From positions 3,224,001-3,288,000 of the forward strand of contig NZ_CP073577.1 in assembly GCF_018205975.1 (NCBI RefSeq): DNA of 64,000 nt. The letters run 5' to 3'. Under the pieces are notes generated by a model. That model ran no database searches and had not been told where the DNA came from. It saw only the letters and a program-made list of their open reading frames with translations. The DNA is from Erythrobacter sp. JK5. Its GTDB lineage: Bacteria; Pseudomonadota; Alphaproteobacteria; Sphingomonadales; Sphingomonadaceae. The position numbers were made by a program, and so were the translations under genes. Shown here in pieces: positions 9,028 through 18,490 of the stretch (position 1 is its first letter; every line of letters begins with the position of its first letter).

Positions 9028-10289
9028 CTGTGCAATTTCCCTTCAAGTTCCTTGAGCGCCTGTGCGGCGCGCAGAATTTCCATCGGTGTCCGGGCGTCGC
9101 GCAGACGGGCTGCGCGTCGCGAATAGGGCTCATCGTTTGGCAGGCGCACGGCCAGCGCCTTGTCGATCGCTTCGGGATCGTGCCGCGTCAGCCCCAGCGC
9201 CTCCGCGAGCCGCCGGGCCGACAGCGCGGCATAGGGTTCCGCGAGCAGCCGCAGCCGCCCCGCGCGGACGATCAGCGCCGCTCCGTTGCGCACCAGCCGC
9301 GACTTGCCGAAAGCGATCGCCGGACCATGGGCGACCGGCGGGCCGAAGCGCTGGAATGCGCGCCAGCCGACGATCAGGATCGCCAGGATCAGGCACAAGG
9401 TCGCAGCCAGGAACGGGGGCCGAAATGCCAGCGTCAGCAGGTTGATCGAGCCGCCAAAACCGTTGAGCGTCAGGTCGAAGGTAACCGGGTAGCTGTCGCC
9501 ATACCCCGCGTCTTCGACTAGCTTGAGTGCGAGCGCCGCCCGTTCCTTGTCCGCCAGGCCGTAATTGTTGACCAGGTCCGGTTCGAGCACGAACGTGACC
9601 CATTCGGTGTCGTCGCCGTAGCCCATCTCGTCTTCGACCGGGAGCGACACCGCCAGCCGACGGGCGGCACCGTCGACGACGAGCGCGGTGTGGTCGGTGT
9701 CAGGGTTTGCGCCGATGACCCGGGGGTGGGGTAGCGTTCCCCCGTTGCCGAATCCCGCCCATGTCGGCGTTTCGTCGGTCGTCAGCTCGGCGCTGAACGC
9801 ATAGCGGCCTTCAAGTTCGCCGAGCCATTCGGGCACATAGGCATCGCCGAGCTGCACCCATCCGTCCTTGACCTTCGCGCGCACCTCCTCGGGAAGGTCC
9901 TGTGGGAGACCCAGTGCCAACCATTTCGGCACGATCACCATGGTCGGGCCGACATAGGCCCGCCGCCGGAGGATGTCGGTCAGTTCCTCGGCTTCGAAAT
10001 AGGGCGGCGGGGTGATCACGAGCAGGTCGGGCGTGTCGAGACCGCTCTGCAGTCGCGAGCGGGATACCTCGTAGCCATTCGCCTCGAGCAGCTTCGCCAG
10101 CCCCGAATAGCCGTTGAGCGCATTGGACGCGGCGTGCGCTGCCCCGTCGTTGTCCCTGCGCCCGGTGTCGCCGATGCTGAGAAAATACAGCATCGCCACG
10201 AACGCGACAAAGCCGATCAGCACCATGCCGAGCACCGCGCCGCGGCCGAACGGACCGGAACCGCGACCGGAGCCGGCAGCCGCGCTCAA
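9024..10289 (-). CDS. DUF4350 domain protein, membrane-anchored
   Basis: 421 residues with an N-terminal transmembrane helix (~residues 18-38), an extracytoplasmic domain typical of DUF4350 ('[20 protein letters not shown]', then 'DLLVITPP'), a second membrane helix near residue 300 ('[17 protein letters not shown]'), and a cytoplasmic helical tail. DUF4350 proteins recur in MoxR operons. No enzyme activity is evident. The start overlaps the DUF4129 stop and its own stop overlaps moxR, both by four bases. Confidence 0.85.
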   Translation of the reverse strand: MSAAAGSGRGSGPFGRGAVLGMVLIGFVAFVAMLYFLSIGDTGRRDNDGAAHAASNALNGYSGLAKLLEANGYEVSRSRLQSGLDTPDLLVITPPPYFEAEELTDILRRRAYVGPTMVIVPKWLALGLPQDLPEEVRAKVKDGWVQLGDAYVPEWLGELEGRYAFSAELTTDETPTWAGFGNGGTLPHPRVIGANPDTDHTALVVDGAARRLAVSLPVEDEMGYGDDTEWVTFVLEPDLVNNYGLADKERAALALKLVEDAGYGDSYPVTFDLTLNGFGGSINLLTLAFRPPFLAATLCLILAILIVGWRAFQRFGPPVAHGPAIAFGKSRLVRNGAALIVRAGRLRLLAEPYAALSARRLAEALGLTRHDPEAIDKALAVRLPNDEPYSRRAARLRDARTPMEILRAAQALKELEGKLHR

Positions 10290-10993
10290 GCGACCGCTCC
10301 CACAGCGCGGCTCTGGTCGATCCGCGCGAGCGCGAACTCGGCATAGGCGGCGCGCGCGGCCTCCCAGTCGGCATGGTCGAGCGTACGCAGCGCGAACAGG
10401 CTGCGTTCGACCCGCTCCGAGATCACCCGGAATGCGCCGCGCGCCGCCTCAGAAAGCGCGGGCAGGGCGGCCAGCTCGCGCGCGGTGCTCGATGGTTCGA
10501 CCCAGTCCGGGCGCGCTGCGGCGATCTGCCCGACGCTGCGTTTCAGCAGCAGGTGTGTCGCCTCGTCGAAGCGGCCTTCGGCAGCGAGCCGGTCGGCCTC
10601 CTCGAGCAGTGCGAGGCTTTCTTCGCGCCCAGGCTGCCATTCCTGTTCGTCGGGTTCACCCGATTGCGAACGGCGCCAGCGCCAGGCGGGATCGACCAGC
10701 CGATAGATCAGGTACACCACGAACAGCGCGAGCAGCCCCAGCAGCACCCATTGCAGCACCGGCCACGACAGCCCCAGAGCCTGCCCTATCGGCGCAAACA
10801 GGTCGGCGAGAAAATCGATCACGACCTGCATCGCGCGTTCGAACCAGTTGGGTTCGCGCGGCGGCTGGTCCGGAATGACGATCTGTTCGAACTGGATATC
10901 CGGATTGCGTCGCAATTCCTGCCAACCCTCCGGAGCCGGAGAACCGGCCAAGGCAGTGGTTGGCGCCGCAGGAGATTGCATCACGGTGGTCAT
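10286..10993 (-). CDS. DUF4129-like membrane protein
   Basis: 235 residues. One transmembrane helix in 'LSWPVLQWVLLGLLALFVVYLIY' is followed by a cytoplasmic helical domain with 'LLEEADRLAAEGRFDEATHLLLKRSV', the DUF4129 pattern found at the start of MoxR operons and at transglutaminase C-termini. I chose ATG 10993, because the upstream extension (to 11056) is Arg/Cys-rich and has no ribosome-binding site. This is the first gene of the run. Confidence 0.8.
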   Translation of the reverse strand: MTTVMQSPAAPTTALAGSPAPEGWQELRRNPDIQFEQIVIPDQPPREPNWFERAMQVVIDFLADLFAPIGQALGLSWPVLQWVLLGLLALFVVYLIYRLVDPAWRWRRSQSGEPDEQEWQPGREESLALLEEADRLAAEGRFDEATHLLLKRSVGQIAAARPDWVEPSSTARELAALPALSEAARGAFRVISERVERSLFALRTLDHADWEAARAAYAEFALARIDQSRAVGAVA

Positions 10994-11065
10994 GCGAGCG
11001 CCGTGGTGGCACGGTCCATCGCGCGGTGCAACTCCCCAGCGTCGGGGATCGTCCACAGCGCCGGA

Positions 11066-11959
11066 TCAGCCGCGTTCGCGCCCCTGTTCATAGGTGCCCA
11101 GCAGCCGCAATTCCTTGGAATGAAACGCGCATTCCTCAAGCGCGCGATCGACCGCCGGATCGCCCGGCGCACCGGTGATATCGGCATAGAACATCGTCGC
11201 GGCAAAGCTGGTGCCTTGCTGGTAACTTTCCAGCTTGGTCATGTTGACGCCGTTGGTCGCGAAACAGCCCAGCACCTTGTAAAGCGCGGCGGGTATGTTC
11301 TTCACTTCGAAAATGAAGGTCGTGACTGCATCCCTGCCCGCCAGCGATGCAGGCGCGAGAGGTTCACCTGCGAGGATCACGAACCGGGTCATGTTGTCGG
11401 GACTGTCCTCGACGTGTCGCTCGGCGATGTCGAGGCCGTAGAGTTCGGCTGCGATGGCCGGTGCGATCGCGGCGATTTTCGGGTCGCCGCGCTCCGCCAC
11501 AAAGGCTGCCGCGCCGGCGGTGTCGGCATGGCTGAGCGGCACGATCCCGCGGTCGCGCAGGAACCGCCGCGACTGGCCGAGCGCCTGCGGGTGGCTGTAG
11601 GCCGCTTCGAACGGACCGGGGCCGATCCCCATCAGCGCGTGATGGATCGGCATGAAATATTCGCCGACGATCGACAGTCCGCTTTCGGGCAGCAGGAAGT
11701 GGATATCGGCAACGCGGCCGTGCTGCGAATTCTCGATCGGGATGATCGCCTGCCCGGCGCGGCCATCCTTCACCGCGTCGAGTGCATCCTCGAAGCTGAA
11801 GCACGGCAGGGGCAGGGCATCGGGCCGTGCTTCGGTGGCGGCCCGGTGCGAATTTGCGCCCGGCGATCCCTGAAACGCGATCGCGCGCGCCGGGTCCGCT
11901 TCGGCCGCTTTGCGCAGCTGGTCGACAATTTCGAGAGCAGGCCCGGGGAAACTTCGCAT
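11066..11959 (-). CDS. pheA: prephenate dehydratase
   Basis: Monofunctional prephenate dehydratase, which makes phenylpyruvate for phenylalanine synthesis. The catalytic part starts with 'FQGSPGANSHRAA' and contains 'IIPIENSQHGRVADIHFLL' and the TRF motif in 'NMTRFVIL', the sites usually tied to catalysis. A C-terminal ACT domain (~residues 200-280, with the ESYQQGTSF regulatory region) would bind Phe for feedback inhibition. 297 residues is normal for the stand-alone form. Confidence 0.95.
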   Translation of the reverse strand: MRSFPGPALEIVDQLRKAAEADPARAIAFQGSPGANSHRAATEARPDALPLPCFSFEDALDAVKDGRAGQAIIPIENSQHGRVADIHFLLPESGLSIVGEYFMPIHHALMGIGPGPFEAAYSHPQALGQSRRFLRDRGIVPLSHADTAGAAAFVAERGDPKIAAIAPAIAAELYGLDIAERHVEDSPDNMTRFVILAGEPLAPASLAGRDAVTTFIFEVKNIPAALYKVLGCFATNGVNMTKLESYQQGTSFAATMFYADITGAPGDPAVDRALEECAFHSKELRLLGTYEQGRERG

Positions 11960-12054
11960 CGAGCGAGACTGCTAGAGCGGGGAAGCACCTGCGGCAAGCC
12001 CACTTGCAACCTGTGCAAGGAATGATGATGCGATCGCCCTTGCGCCCGGCGTGA

Positions 12055-12072
12055 CGCCCCATTAATGGGGCG
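12055..12072. promoter_or_regulatory. 18-bp perfect palindrome at the cytochrome c start
   Basis: CGCCCCATTAATGGGGCG is fully self-complementary and ends 5 bp before the ATG of the cytochrome gene. It covers the position where a ribosome-binding site would be expected. As RNA it would fold into a stem over the initiation region; as DNA it could be an operator. It has no T-run, so it is not a standard terminator. The function is not known. Confidence 0.4.
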
Positions 12073-12077
12073 CCGGG

Positions 12078-12776
12078 ATGACACAGGAAAACTCTTCGGA
12101 AACGACGCCCAAGACTGAAACCGGTTCGGGCGATTTGTTCAACACCGCTGCGGGCTGGGTTTTGTTCGCGGCAGGTCTCGGCCTCGGCCTTTCGATCCTG
12201 TCCGGGAAATATTTCCACGGCGACAGTCCGGAACGTCCGGAGCAGCTCGGCTACGTGATCGAAGGCGTGATCGAGGAAGGCGGCGGCGAAGCCGAAATGA
12301 CCATGGCGGCGGCGCTCGCGATGCCGGATACGACGGTCGCTGCGGGCGAGAAGATCTATGCCAAGTGCCAGGCGTGCCACACGATCAACCAGGGCGGCGC
12401 CAACGGCGTTGGTCCGAACCTGTACGGGATCATGGGATCGCCGATCGGCAAGCATGCGGCCGGCTACGATTACAGCGCGGCCATGGCGTCGTTTGGCGGC
12501 CAGTGGGGCTGGGAAGAAATGAACGCCTGGCTGAAGAATCCCAAGGGCTACATCGAAGGCACCAAGATGGGTTTTGCCGGTCTTTCGAAGATCGAGGATC
12601 GCGCCGCGCTCGCCTTGTACCTCAACTCGCAGGGCTCGGGCCTGCCGGTTCCCGAATATGTGGAAGCCGTGGCCGAAGGCGCCGAGGAAGCGGAAGCCGA
12701 GACAGACGAGGTTGCGGCAGCCGAAGCCGATCAGGGCGAACTCGCAGCGTCCGAAGAAGCCGCCGCCGCACAATAG
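12078..12776 (+). CDS. membrane-anchored class I cytochrome c
   Basis: 232 residues. An N-terminal uncleaved anchor ('GWVLFAAGLGLGLSIL', ~residues 27-43) holds a periplasmic mono-haem domain. The haem site is CQACH (~residues 97-101), the distal Met is probably in 'GTKMGFAGL', and 'GVGPNLYGIMG' is typical of the mitochondrial-type c family. It matches the CycM/c552 type that carries electrons from the bc1 complex to the terminal oxidase. The last ~45 residues are very acidic (Glu/Ala repeats), an unusual low-complexity tail. Confidence 0.92.
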   Translation: MTQENSSETTPKTETGSGDLFNTAAGWVLFAAGLGLGLSILSGKYFHGDSPERPEQLGYVIEGVIEEGGGEAEMTMAAALAMPDTTVAAGEKIYAKCQACHTINQGGANGVGPNLYGIMGSPIGKHAAGYDYSAAMASFGGQWGWEEMNAWLKNPKGYIEGTKMGFAGLSKIEDRAALALYLNSQGSGLPVPEYVEAVAEGAEEAEAETDEVAAAEADQGELAASEEAAAAQ

Positions 12777-12794
12777 CCGGCCTGCCAAGGGGCG

Positions 12795-13460
12795 TCAGTC
12801 GCGCCCCTTGAACCCCTGCGCCACGACATACCATTCGGACGAACCCTTGCGGCTCGCCGGGGGCTTGGCGTGCTTGACGCTGGCAAAGTGCCTCTTCAGC
12901 AGCGCGAGCAGTTCCGCGTCGGTTCCGCCGGCCAGCACCTTGGCGACGAACGCGCCGCCTTTTTCCAGCGTTTCGACCGCGAACCACGCGCCCGCTTCGA
13001 CCAGCGCCATGGTGCGCAGGTGGTCGGTCTGTTTATGCCCAACGGTGTTCGCGGCCATGTCCGACAGGACGAGGTCCGGCGGTCCGCCCAGCGCTTCCTC
13101 GAGCGCGGCGGGTGCCGCATCGTCCATGAAGTCCATCTCGAAGATGGTCACGCCCTCGATCGGCTCGGTCGGCAGCAGGTCGATCCCGACCACGCCGGCC
13201 CTGGGTGCCCTGGCGCGCACCACCTGCGACCAGCCGCCCGGCGCTATCCCTAGGTCGACCACGCGTTTGGCTCCGCGGATCAGCCCGAACCGCTCGTCGA
13301 GCTCGATCAGCTTGTAGGCGGCGCGGCTGCGATAGCCATCGGCCTTGGCCTGCTTGACATAGGGATCGTTGAGCTGGCGTTCGAGCCAGCGCACCTGCGA
13401 CGCGGTGCGCCCTTTGGCGGTCTTGACCCGCCGGTCCGAATTGCGCCCGGACCTGCTCAT
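12795..13460 (-). CDS. rlmE: 23S rRNA (uridine2552-2'-O)-methyltransferase
   Basis: 221-residue RrmJ/FtsJ family protein. The N-terminal 'RSRAAYKLIELDERFGLI' supplies the first catalytic Lys. The SAM motif is 'VVDLGIAPGGWSQVV', the second catalytic residue is in 'VLSDMAANTVG', and the Lys of 'FVAKVLAGG' and the Glu of 'SSEWYVVAQGF' complete K-D-K-E. It methylates the ribosomal A-loop late in 50S assembly. The start ATG overlaps the ppx/gppA stop by four bases. Confidence 0.95.
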   Translation of the reverse strand: MSRSGRNSDRRVKTAKGRTASQVRWLERQLNDPYVKQAKADGYRSRAAYKLIELDERFGLIRGAKRVVDLGIAPGGWSQVVRARAPRAGVVGIDLLPTEPIEGVTIFEMDFMDDAAPAALEEALGGPPDLVLSDMAANTVGHKQTDHLRTMALVEAGAWFAVETLEKGGAFVAKVLAGGTDAELLALLKRHFASVKHAKPPASRKGSSEWYVVAQGFKGRD

Positions 13461-14749
13461 TGCGGAGGGTTTTCCGCGCGCAGGCCCTGCAGGGTCCTGA
13501 GCGCGCGTTCGCTTTGGCGTTCGGCCGCCATCAGGCTGCGCAGGATGCCTTCGCGAATCCCGCGATCCGCGACTCCCAGCCGCTCGGCAGGCCACAAGTC
13601 CAGGATCGATTCGAGGATGGCGCAGCCCGCGACCACCAGATCGGCGCGATCCTGGCCGATGCACGGCAGTTCGCTGCGCTGGGCGGGCGACATCCCGGAA
13701 AGCCGCGCGCTGATTTCGCGCATCGAATCCGAAGGAACGATCAGCCCATCGACCGCCTTGCGATCGTAATGCGGCAGTTCGAGATGCAGGCTCGCCAGCG
13801 TCGTCACCGTGCCGCTCGTACCCAACAGACGGATATCGTCGCACTCGGCCGCATCGGCGATCCGTTGCGCGAACGGAGCGAAGCTTTCCGAGACCACCCG
13901 GCGCATCTCGCGGTATCGTTCGAGCCGCGCTCCTTCGGTATTTTCCCTGCGCCCGACCGTGTCGGTGAGCGACACCACCCCCCACGGCACGCTCTGCCAA
14001 TCGAGAATCCGCGGAACCTTGCGCGATTCGGGGCCGCTCGGTTCGAGCAGCACCAACTCGGTCGAACCGCCGCCGATATCGAAGATGACCGCCGGACCTT
14101 CGCCCGCTTCAAGCAGAATGTGACACCCCAGCACCGCAAGCCGGGCTTCCTCTTCGGCGCTGATGATGTCGAGCACGATTCCCGTCTCGCGCCGGACCCG
14201 CTCGATGAAGGCCGGGCCGTTGGCTGCGCGGCGGCAGGCTTCGGTCGCCACCGACCGGGCGAGCCTGACCTTGCGACGGCGCAGCTTGTCCGCGCAGATC
14301 GACAGCGCTCCCAGCGCACGGTCCATGGCGTGATCGGACAGGCGGCCAGTCGTGGCGAGATCCTCGCCCAGCTTCACCACGCGGCTGAACGCGTCGATCA
14401 CGGTGAAATCCCTGCCCGAAGGCCGGGCGATCAGGAGACGGCAATTGTTGGTCCCGAGATCGAGCGCAGCATAGGCTTCGCCGGGGCGGGCGTGGTGGCC
14501 GGGCGTGCGCAGCGGAGCCGGTTTTGGCCCCCGGGCATCGCCGTTGGGTCGGGTGGTTTCCAGATTTGCAGACGGAGTATCCGCGCAATTCTGGCGCGAA
14601 CCCTTGCGACGCTCCCGGTCCCTGCGGGGTCGCGGTGCTTCTTGTGGCTGGGAGGAGCGCTTGTAGCGAAAATCGGCTACCTTGCCGGACCTGCTGCCCC
14701 TCTTTGTACCAGCGCTCCTGTTCTCGTCCGGCGGAAACGCGTCCGCCAT
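13457..14749 (-). CDS. Ppx/GppA family exopolyphosphatase
   Basis: 430 residues of the actin-like Ppx/GppA fold: phosphate 1 'LDLGTNNCRLLIA', 'VATEACRRAANG', 'ISAEEEARLAVLG', phosphate 2 'VIFDIGGGSTELVLL' and 'GTSGTVTTLASL'. It hydrolyses polyphosphate and/or pppGpp. The first ~85 residues are a basic, low-complexity extension before the domain. I chose ATG 14749 (MADAFPP) because it follows an AAAGAAAGAG stretch; the start at 14800 would add only basic filler. It is coupled to rlmE, as in several Sphingomonadales. Confidence 0.9.
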   Translation of the reverse strand: MADAFPPDENRSAGTKRGSRSGKVADFRYKRSSQPQEAPRPRRDRERRKGSRQNCADTPSANLETTRPNGDARGPKPAPLRTPGHHARPGEAYAALDLGTNNCRLLIARPSGRDFTVIDAFSRVVKLGEDLATTGRLSDHAMDRALGALSICADKLRRRKVRLARSVATEACRRAANGPAFIERVRRETGIVLDIISAEEEARLAVLGCHILLEAGEGPAVIFDIGGGSTELVLLEPSGPESRKVPRILDWQSVPWGVVSLTDTVGRRENTEGARLERYREMRRVVSESFAPFAQRIADAAECDDIRLLGTSGTVTTLASLHLELPHYDRKAVDGLIVPSDSMREISARLSGMSPAQRSELPCIGQDRADLVVAGCAILESILDLWPAERLGVADRGIREGILRSLMAAERQSERALRTLQGLRAENPPQ

Positions 14750-14941
14750 ACTCACTCTTTCTTTTCCTCTCGCACGTCCGCGGTGCGAGGACCTGAGCAA
14801 AAACTAACCGAACCATGGCGATAGGGCAAGCGAACGGCGCGCGACGGGTGTGCGGCTCGCATCGCGGCCTTGACCTTCATCGGCGGCAAACCTAGATGCG
14901 CGGCTCGCCCGGCGCAGCCGATTCTGCGGCGCGCGGGCCAA

Positions 14942-15015
14942 TGCCCCGTCGTCTAATGGTAAGACTACGGACTCTGACTCCGTCAATTGAGGTTCGAATC
15001 CTCACGGGGCATCCA
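14942..15015 (+). tRNA. tRNA-Gln (anticodon CTG)
   Basis: The sequence folds as a standard cloverleaf. The acceptor stem TGCCCCG pairs with CGGGGCA, the D-arm contains TCTAATGGTAAGA, the anticodon stem ACGGA/TCCGT holds the loop CTCTGAC with CTG at positions 34-36, and the T-arm has GGTTCGAATCC. The 3' CCA appears to be encoded (TCCA at 15012-15015). Confidence 0.95.
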
Positions 15016-15094
15016 ATCCTCCCGGTTGCAGCTCTTCGCCATGCGGGTGATCTCGACCATTGCAGGACCGCGGGCGGAGCCCTAGGGCGAAGCG

Positions 15095-15979
15095 ATGACC
15101 GAAAAGCAATCCGATCACGACCTTACCGACCGCAAGTTCTACCGCGCCGGAGAGGAAAGCCGGTTCGCCGCCGAAGCGCCCGAGCGCACGCCGCAGACCC
15201 AGCATCCGGCCTACAAGCTGGCGTTCAACGATCACGATTTCATGCTGCGGGACGAGTTGCGCCCCGTCCGTTTCCAGCTCGAGCTGCTGAAACCGGAAAT
15301 GCTGCTCGACGAGGCGCGGGTCGGTTCGACGCTGGTGATGTACGGCTCTGCGCGCATTCCCGCTCCGGAAGAGGCGCAGGCCCGGATCGATGCAGCCAAG
15401 ACCGGTGACGAATACGAACAGAAGGTCGCCGCGCGGCTGGCCGAAAAGGCGAAGTACTACGAAGAGGCGTACAAGCTCGCCCGGCTGATCTCGGAAAAGG
15501 CCATCATCGAAGACGGCAAGCGGCAGTTCGTCGTCACCACCGGTGGCGGGCCGTCGATCATGGAAGCGGGCAATCGCGGCGCGAGCGATGCCGGGGCCGA
15601 GTCCATCGGGCTCAACATCGTCCTGCCGCACGAGCAGGCGCCCAACGGTTACGTCACGCCCTATCTCAGCTTCCAGTTTCACTATTTCGCGCTGCGCAAG
15701 ATGCATTTCCTGCTGCGCGCGCGGGCAGTCGCGGTGTTTCCCGGCGGGTTCGGGACGTTCGACGAATTCTTCGAATTGCTGACGCTGATTCAGACCGGCA
15801 AGATGAAGCCAATCCCGATCCTGCTGTTCGGCAAGGATTTCTGGACCCGCGTGGTCGATTTCGAGGCGATCGCCGAGGAAGGCACGATCTCCAAGCAGGA
15901 CCTCGACCTGTTCCACTGGTGCGAGACCGCCGACGAGGCGTGGGGCCACATCGCGGAATTCTACGAGCTCGAGCCCTGA
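15095..15979 (+). CDS. LOG family (TIGR00730-like) nucleotide phosphoribohydrolase
   Basis: 294 residues with the lysine-decarboxylase-like Rossmann fold. The glycine-rich 'VTTGGGPSIMEAGNRGA' and the signature 'FPGGFGTFDEFFE' (PGGxGTxxE) are those of LOG/YgdH proteins, which hydrolyse nucleoside 5'-monophosphates at the N-glycosidic bond. The old name 'lysine decarboxylase' is wrong for this family. The long N-terminal part (~85 residues before 'LVMYGSARIP') puts it in the larger proteobacterial subgroup. Confidence 0.85.
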   Translation: MTEKQSDHDLTDRKFYRAGEESRFAAEAPERTPQTQHPAYKLAFNDHDFMLRDELRPVRFQLELLKPEMLLDEARVGSTLVMYGSARIPAPEEAQARIDAAKTGDEYEQKVAARLAEKAKYYEEAYKLARLISEKAIIEDGKRQFVVTTGGGPSIMEAGNRGASDAGAESIGLNIVLPHEQAPNGYVTPYLSFQFHYFALRKMHFLLRARAVAVFPGGFGTFDEFFELLTLIQTGKMKPIPILLFGKDFWTRVVDFEAIAEEGTISKQDLDLFHWCETADEAWGHIAEFYELEP

Positions 15980-16006
15980 CAAGCGTCGGGGACTGCCAAG
16001 ATCCGG

Positions 16007-16819
16007 CTAGTCGAGACTCCGCACCGCGTGGTGACCGAGCGGGCCGTTGCCCGCGCCGAAACCCGGCGCCGCCTTGATCGCGGCAAGGACGAATTTCCGC
16101 GCCAGCCGCACCGCGTGTTGGAGCGGCTGGCCGTGTCCGATCAGCGTCGCGATGGCCGCCGACAGGGTGCAGCCCGTCCCATGCGTGTGCGGCGTATCGA
16201 TCCGCGCGTGATCGAACGAGACCGCGCGCGCATGGTCGCCCGGCTCGTACAGGATATCGATGATCCGCGCGTCGGGAGTATGGCCTCCCTTGGCGAGGAC
16301 AGCGGCGCCCGACATCGCTGCCAGCTCTTCCGCGGCGTCCGCCATCTGCGAGGAATCGGCCAGGCTGCGCCCGAGGATATGTGCCAGTTCGGGCAGATTG
16401 GGGGTGATCAGCGTCGCGAGCGGGAACAGCTTCTGCCGCAGGGCATCGATCGCGGCGGGATCGATCAGCGCCGCACCTGAGGTCGCGATCATCACCGGGT
16501 CGAGCACGATCGGTGCCACGACGCCGTGCAGGGCCTCGGCCGTGTGCGCGATGATATCGGCATCGTGCAGCATGCCGATCTTGATCGCATCGACGCCGAT
16601 ATCGTCGATGCAGGACCTGATCTGCGCGCCGACGAATTCGCCCGACAACGGAGCAATGGCCTGCACGCCAATGCTGTTCTGCGCGGTTGCCGCCGTGATC
16701 GCGGTCATCGCATAGCCGCCGAGCATCGCAATGGTCTTGATGTCGGCCTGGATTCCAGCGCCGCCGGACGAGTCCGATCCGGCGATGGCAAGAATCCGGG
16801 GCGGGGATCGTGTGGTCAT
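16007..16819 (-). CDS. thiD: hydroxymethylpyrimidine kinase / phosphomethylpyrimidine kinase
   Basis: A 270-residue ribokinase-fold enzyme that phosphorylates HMP twice for thiamine synthesis. Family motifs are 'AIAGSDSSGGAGIQADIKT' near the N-terminus, 'VLDPVMIATSG', 'ITPNLPELAHILG', and the anion-hole motif 'THGTGCTLSAAIA' with the catalytic Asp position replaced in the usual GTGC form. The start overlaps the upstream small DUF1272 gene by four bases. Confidence 0.95.
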   Translation of the reverse strand: MTTRSPPRILAIAGSDSSGGAGIQADIKTIAMLGGYAMTAITAATAQNSIGVQAIAPLSGEFVGAQIRSCIDDIGVDAIKIGMLHDADIIAHTAEALHGVVAPIVLDPVMIATSGAALIDPAAIDALRQKLFPLATLITPNLPELAHILGRSLADSSQMADAAEELAAMSGAAVLAKGGHTPDARIIDILYEPGDHARAVSFDHARIDTPHTHGTGCTLSAAIATLIGHGQPLQHAVRLARKFVLAAIKAAPGFGAGNGPLGHHAVRSLD

Positions 16820-17040
16820 CCCTTGAACTTGCGCTCCGTAGCGGGCGGAAACTTCTGGTGCAGCGATCTTGCCCGCGTCGGCCGGTCCATCAGTTCTCCG
16901 CCGCAATTCGGGCAGCGATCGTCGAGCTCCTCGGCGCAGGACGCGCAGAAAGTGCATTCGAAGCTGCAGATGAACGCGCCCGGCGCTTCGGCGGGCAGAT
17001 CGGTGCCGCAGCGTTCGCAATCGGGTCGCATGTCGAGCAT
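16816..17040 (-). CDS. DUF1272 small zinc-ribbon-like protein
   Basis: 74 residues with eight cysteines arranged as CERC, C-SFEC-TFC-ASC and CPNC, matching DUF1272. Metal binding (probably zinc) is likely; the cellular role is unknown. It sits between glmM and thiD and overlaps thiD by four bases, so the three are probably co-transcribed. Confidence 0.88.
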   Translation of the reverse strand: MLDMRPDCERCGTDLPAEAPGAFICSFECTFCASCAEELDDRCPNCGGELMDRPTRARSLHQKFPPATERKFKG

Positions 17041-17052
17041 GTCCTTGCCTTC

Positions 17053-18390
17053 CTAGGCTGCCGCGCGCACCGCGTCGCATACCCGGTCGACCACCGCTTC
17101 GACCTGGGCGGAATCGTCGCCCTCGGCCATGACGCGGATCACCGGCTCGGTGCCCGACGGGCGTATCACCAGCCGGCCCTTGCCCTGCAGTTCGCCTTCG
17201 GCATCGGCGATCACCGCCTTGACGGTGTCGTTTTCGAGCGGTTTGCCGCCTTCGTAACGGACGTTCTTGAGCAATTGCGGAACCGGATCGAACAGGTGCA
17301 GGATCTCGCTCGCAGGGCGTCCGGCACGCACCAGGCTGGTGAGCACCCGCAGCGCCGCGACCGTGCCGTCCCCGGTGGTCGCGTGGTCGAGCAGGATCAT
17401 GTGCCCGGACTGCTCGCCGCCGACATTGAAGCCGCCTTCCTTCATCCGCTCGAGCACATAGCGATCGCCGACCTTGGTGCGTTCGAGCGTCAGATCCCTG
17501 CCAGCCAGATAGCGTTCGAGGCCGAGATTGGACATCACCGTCGCGACCACGCCGCCGCCGGTGAGTGCGCCCTTTTCCTGCATGCGCGTGGCGATCAGCG
17601 CCATGATCTGGTCGCCGTCGACCGCGCGGCCCTTTTCGTCGACCACGATCAACCGGTCGGCATCGCCGTCGAGAGCGATCCCGATATCGGCGCTTTCCTC
17701 GACCACTCGCGCCTGCAGTGCCTCGATCGCGGTCGACCCGACGCCGTCGTTGATGTTGGTGCCGTTGGGCGTGACGCCGATTGTCACCACATCCGCGCCC
17801 AGTTCCCAGATCGCCGAGGGTGCGACCTGGTATGCTGCACCGTTGGCGCAATCGACCACCACCTTCAGCCCATCGAACCGCACTTCGGACGCCACCGAAT
17901 CCTTGACCGCGTGGATATAGCGCCCGCGCGCATCGTCGATCCGCCGCGCGCGACCGATCCTTTCGGCGGGGGCGAGCGGAATGTCGGTTTCCATCAAGCG
18001 CTCGATCTCCGCTTCGGCTTCGTCGGACAGCTTGAAGCCGTCGGGCCCGAACAGCTTGATGCCGTTGTCGGGAAACAGATTGTGGCTGGCGGAAATCATC
18101 ACGCCCATGTCGGCGCGCATTTCGCGGGTGAGCAGCGCAATGGCAGGGGTGGGCAGCGGCCCGGTCATGATCACGTCGATCCCGACGCTGGTGAACCCGG
18201 CGACCAGCGCGCTTTCCATCATGTATCCCGAAAGCCGCGTGTCCTTGCCGATAACCACCCGGTGGCGGTGCCCGCCGCGGACGAAGTGACGGCCCGCCGC
18301 CTGCCCGACCTTCATGGCGGTGGCCGCAGTCATCACCCCGGCATTGGTGCGGCCCCTGATCCCATCGGTGCCGAAGAACTTGCGTGACAT
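17053..18390 (-). CDS. glmM: phosphoglucosamine mutase
   Basis: A 445-residue alpha-phosphohexomutase that converts GlcN-6-P to GlcN-1-P for UDP-GlcNAc, peptidoglycan and LPS. The N-terminal '[13 protein letters not shown]', the phosphoserine loop 'GVMISASHN' (Ser ~101), the metal loop '[10 protein letters not shown]', the sugar-binding '[10 protein letters not shown]', and the C-terminal phosphate loop '[12 protein letters not shown]' are all intact. I chose ATG 18390 (MSRKFFG), not 18411, by homology to the family N-terminus. Confidence 0.97.
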   Translation of the reverse strand: MSRKFFGTDGIRGRTNAGVMTAATAMKVGQAAGRHFVRGGHRHRVVIGKDTRLSGYMMESALVAGFTSVGIDVIMTGPLPTPAIALLTREMRADMGVMISASHNLFPDNGIKLFGPDGFKLSDEAEAEIERLMETDIPLAPAERIGRARRIDDARGRYIHAVKDSVASEVRFDGLKVVVDCANGAAYQVAPSAIWELGADVVTIGVTPNGTNINDGVGSTAIEALQARVVEESADIGIALDGDADRLIVVDEKGRAVDGDQIMALIATRMQEKGALTGGGVVATVMSNLGLERYLAGRDLTLERTKVGDRYVLERMKEGGFNVGGEQSGHMILLDHATTGDGTVAALRVLTSLVRAGRPASEILHLFDPVPQLLKNVRYEGGKPLENDTVKAVIADAEGELQGKGRLVIRPSGTEPVIRVMAEGDDSAQVEAVVDRVCDAVRAAA

Positions 18391-18490
18391 ATCGGGCTGT
18401 GCCCCTTTCATCCCTGCGTCCGATTGTCAGGCGCTTGTGGCGCGGTTATCGCGCGAAGGGAAGGGCGCAGCGCATCACGAGGGGCACGAA

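Noticed and set aside
10373..12025. 550-codon plus-strand frame opposite DUF4129 and pheA
   Set aside because: Covers two real genes on the other strand; low-complexity Arg/Gln/Gly composition.
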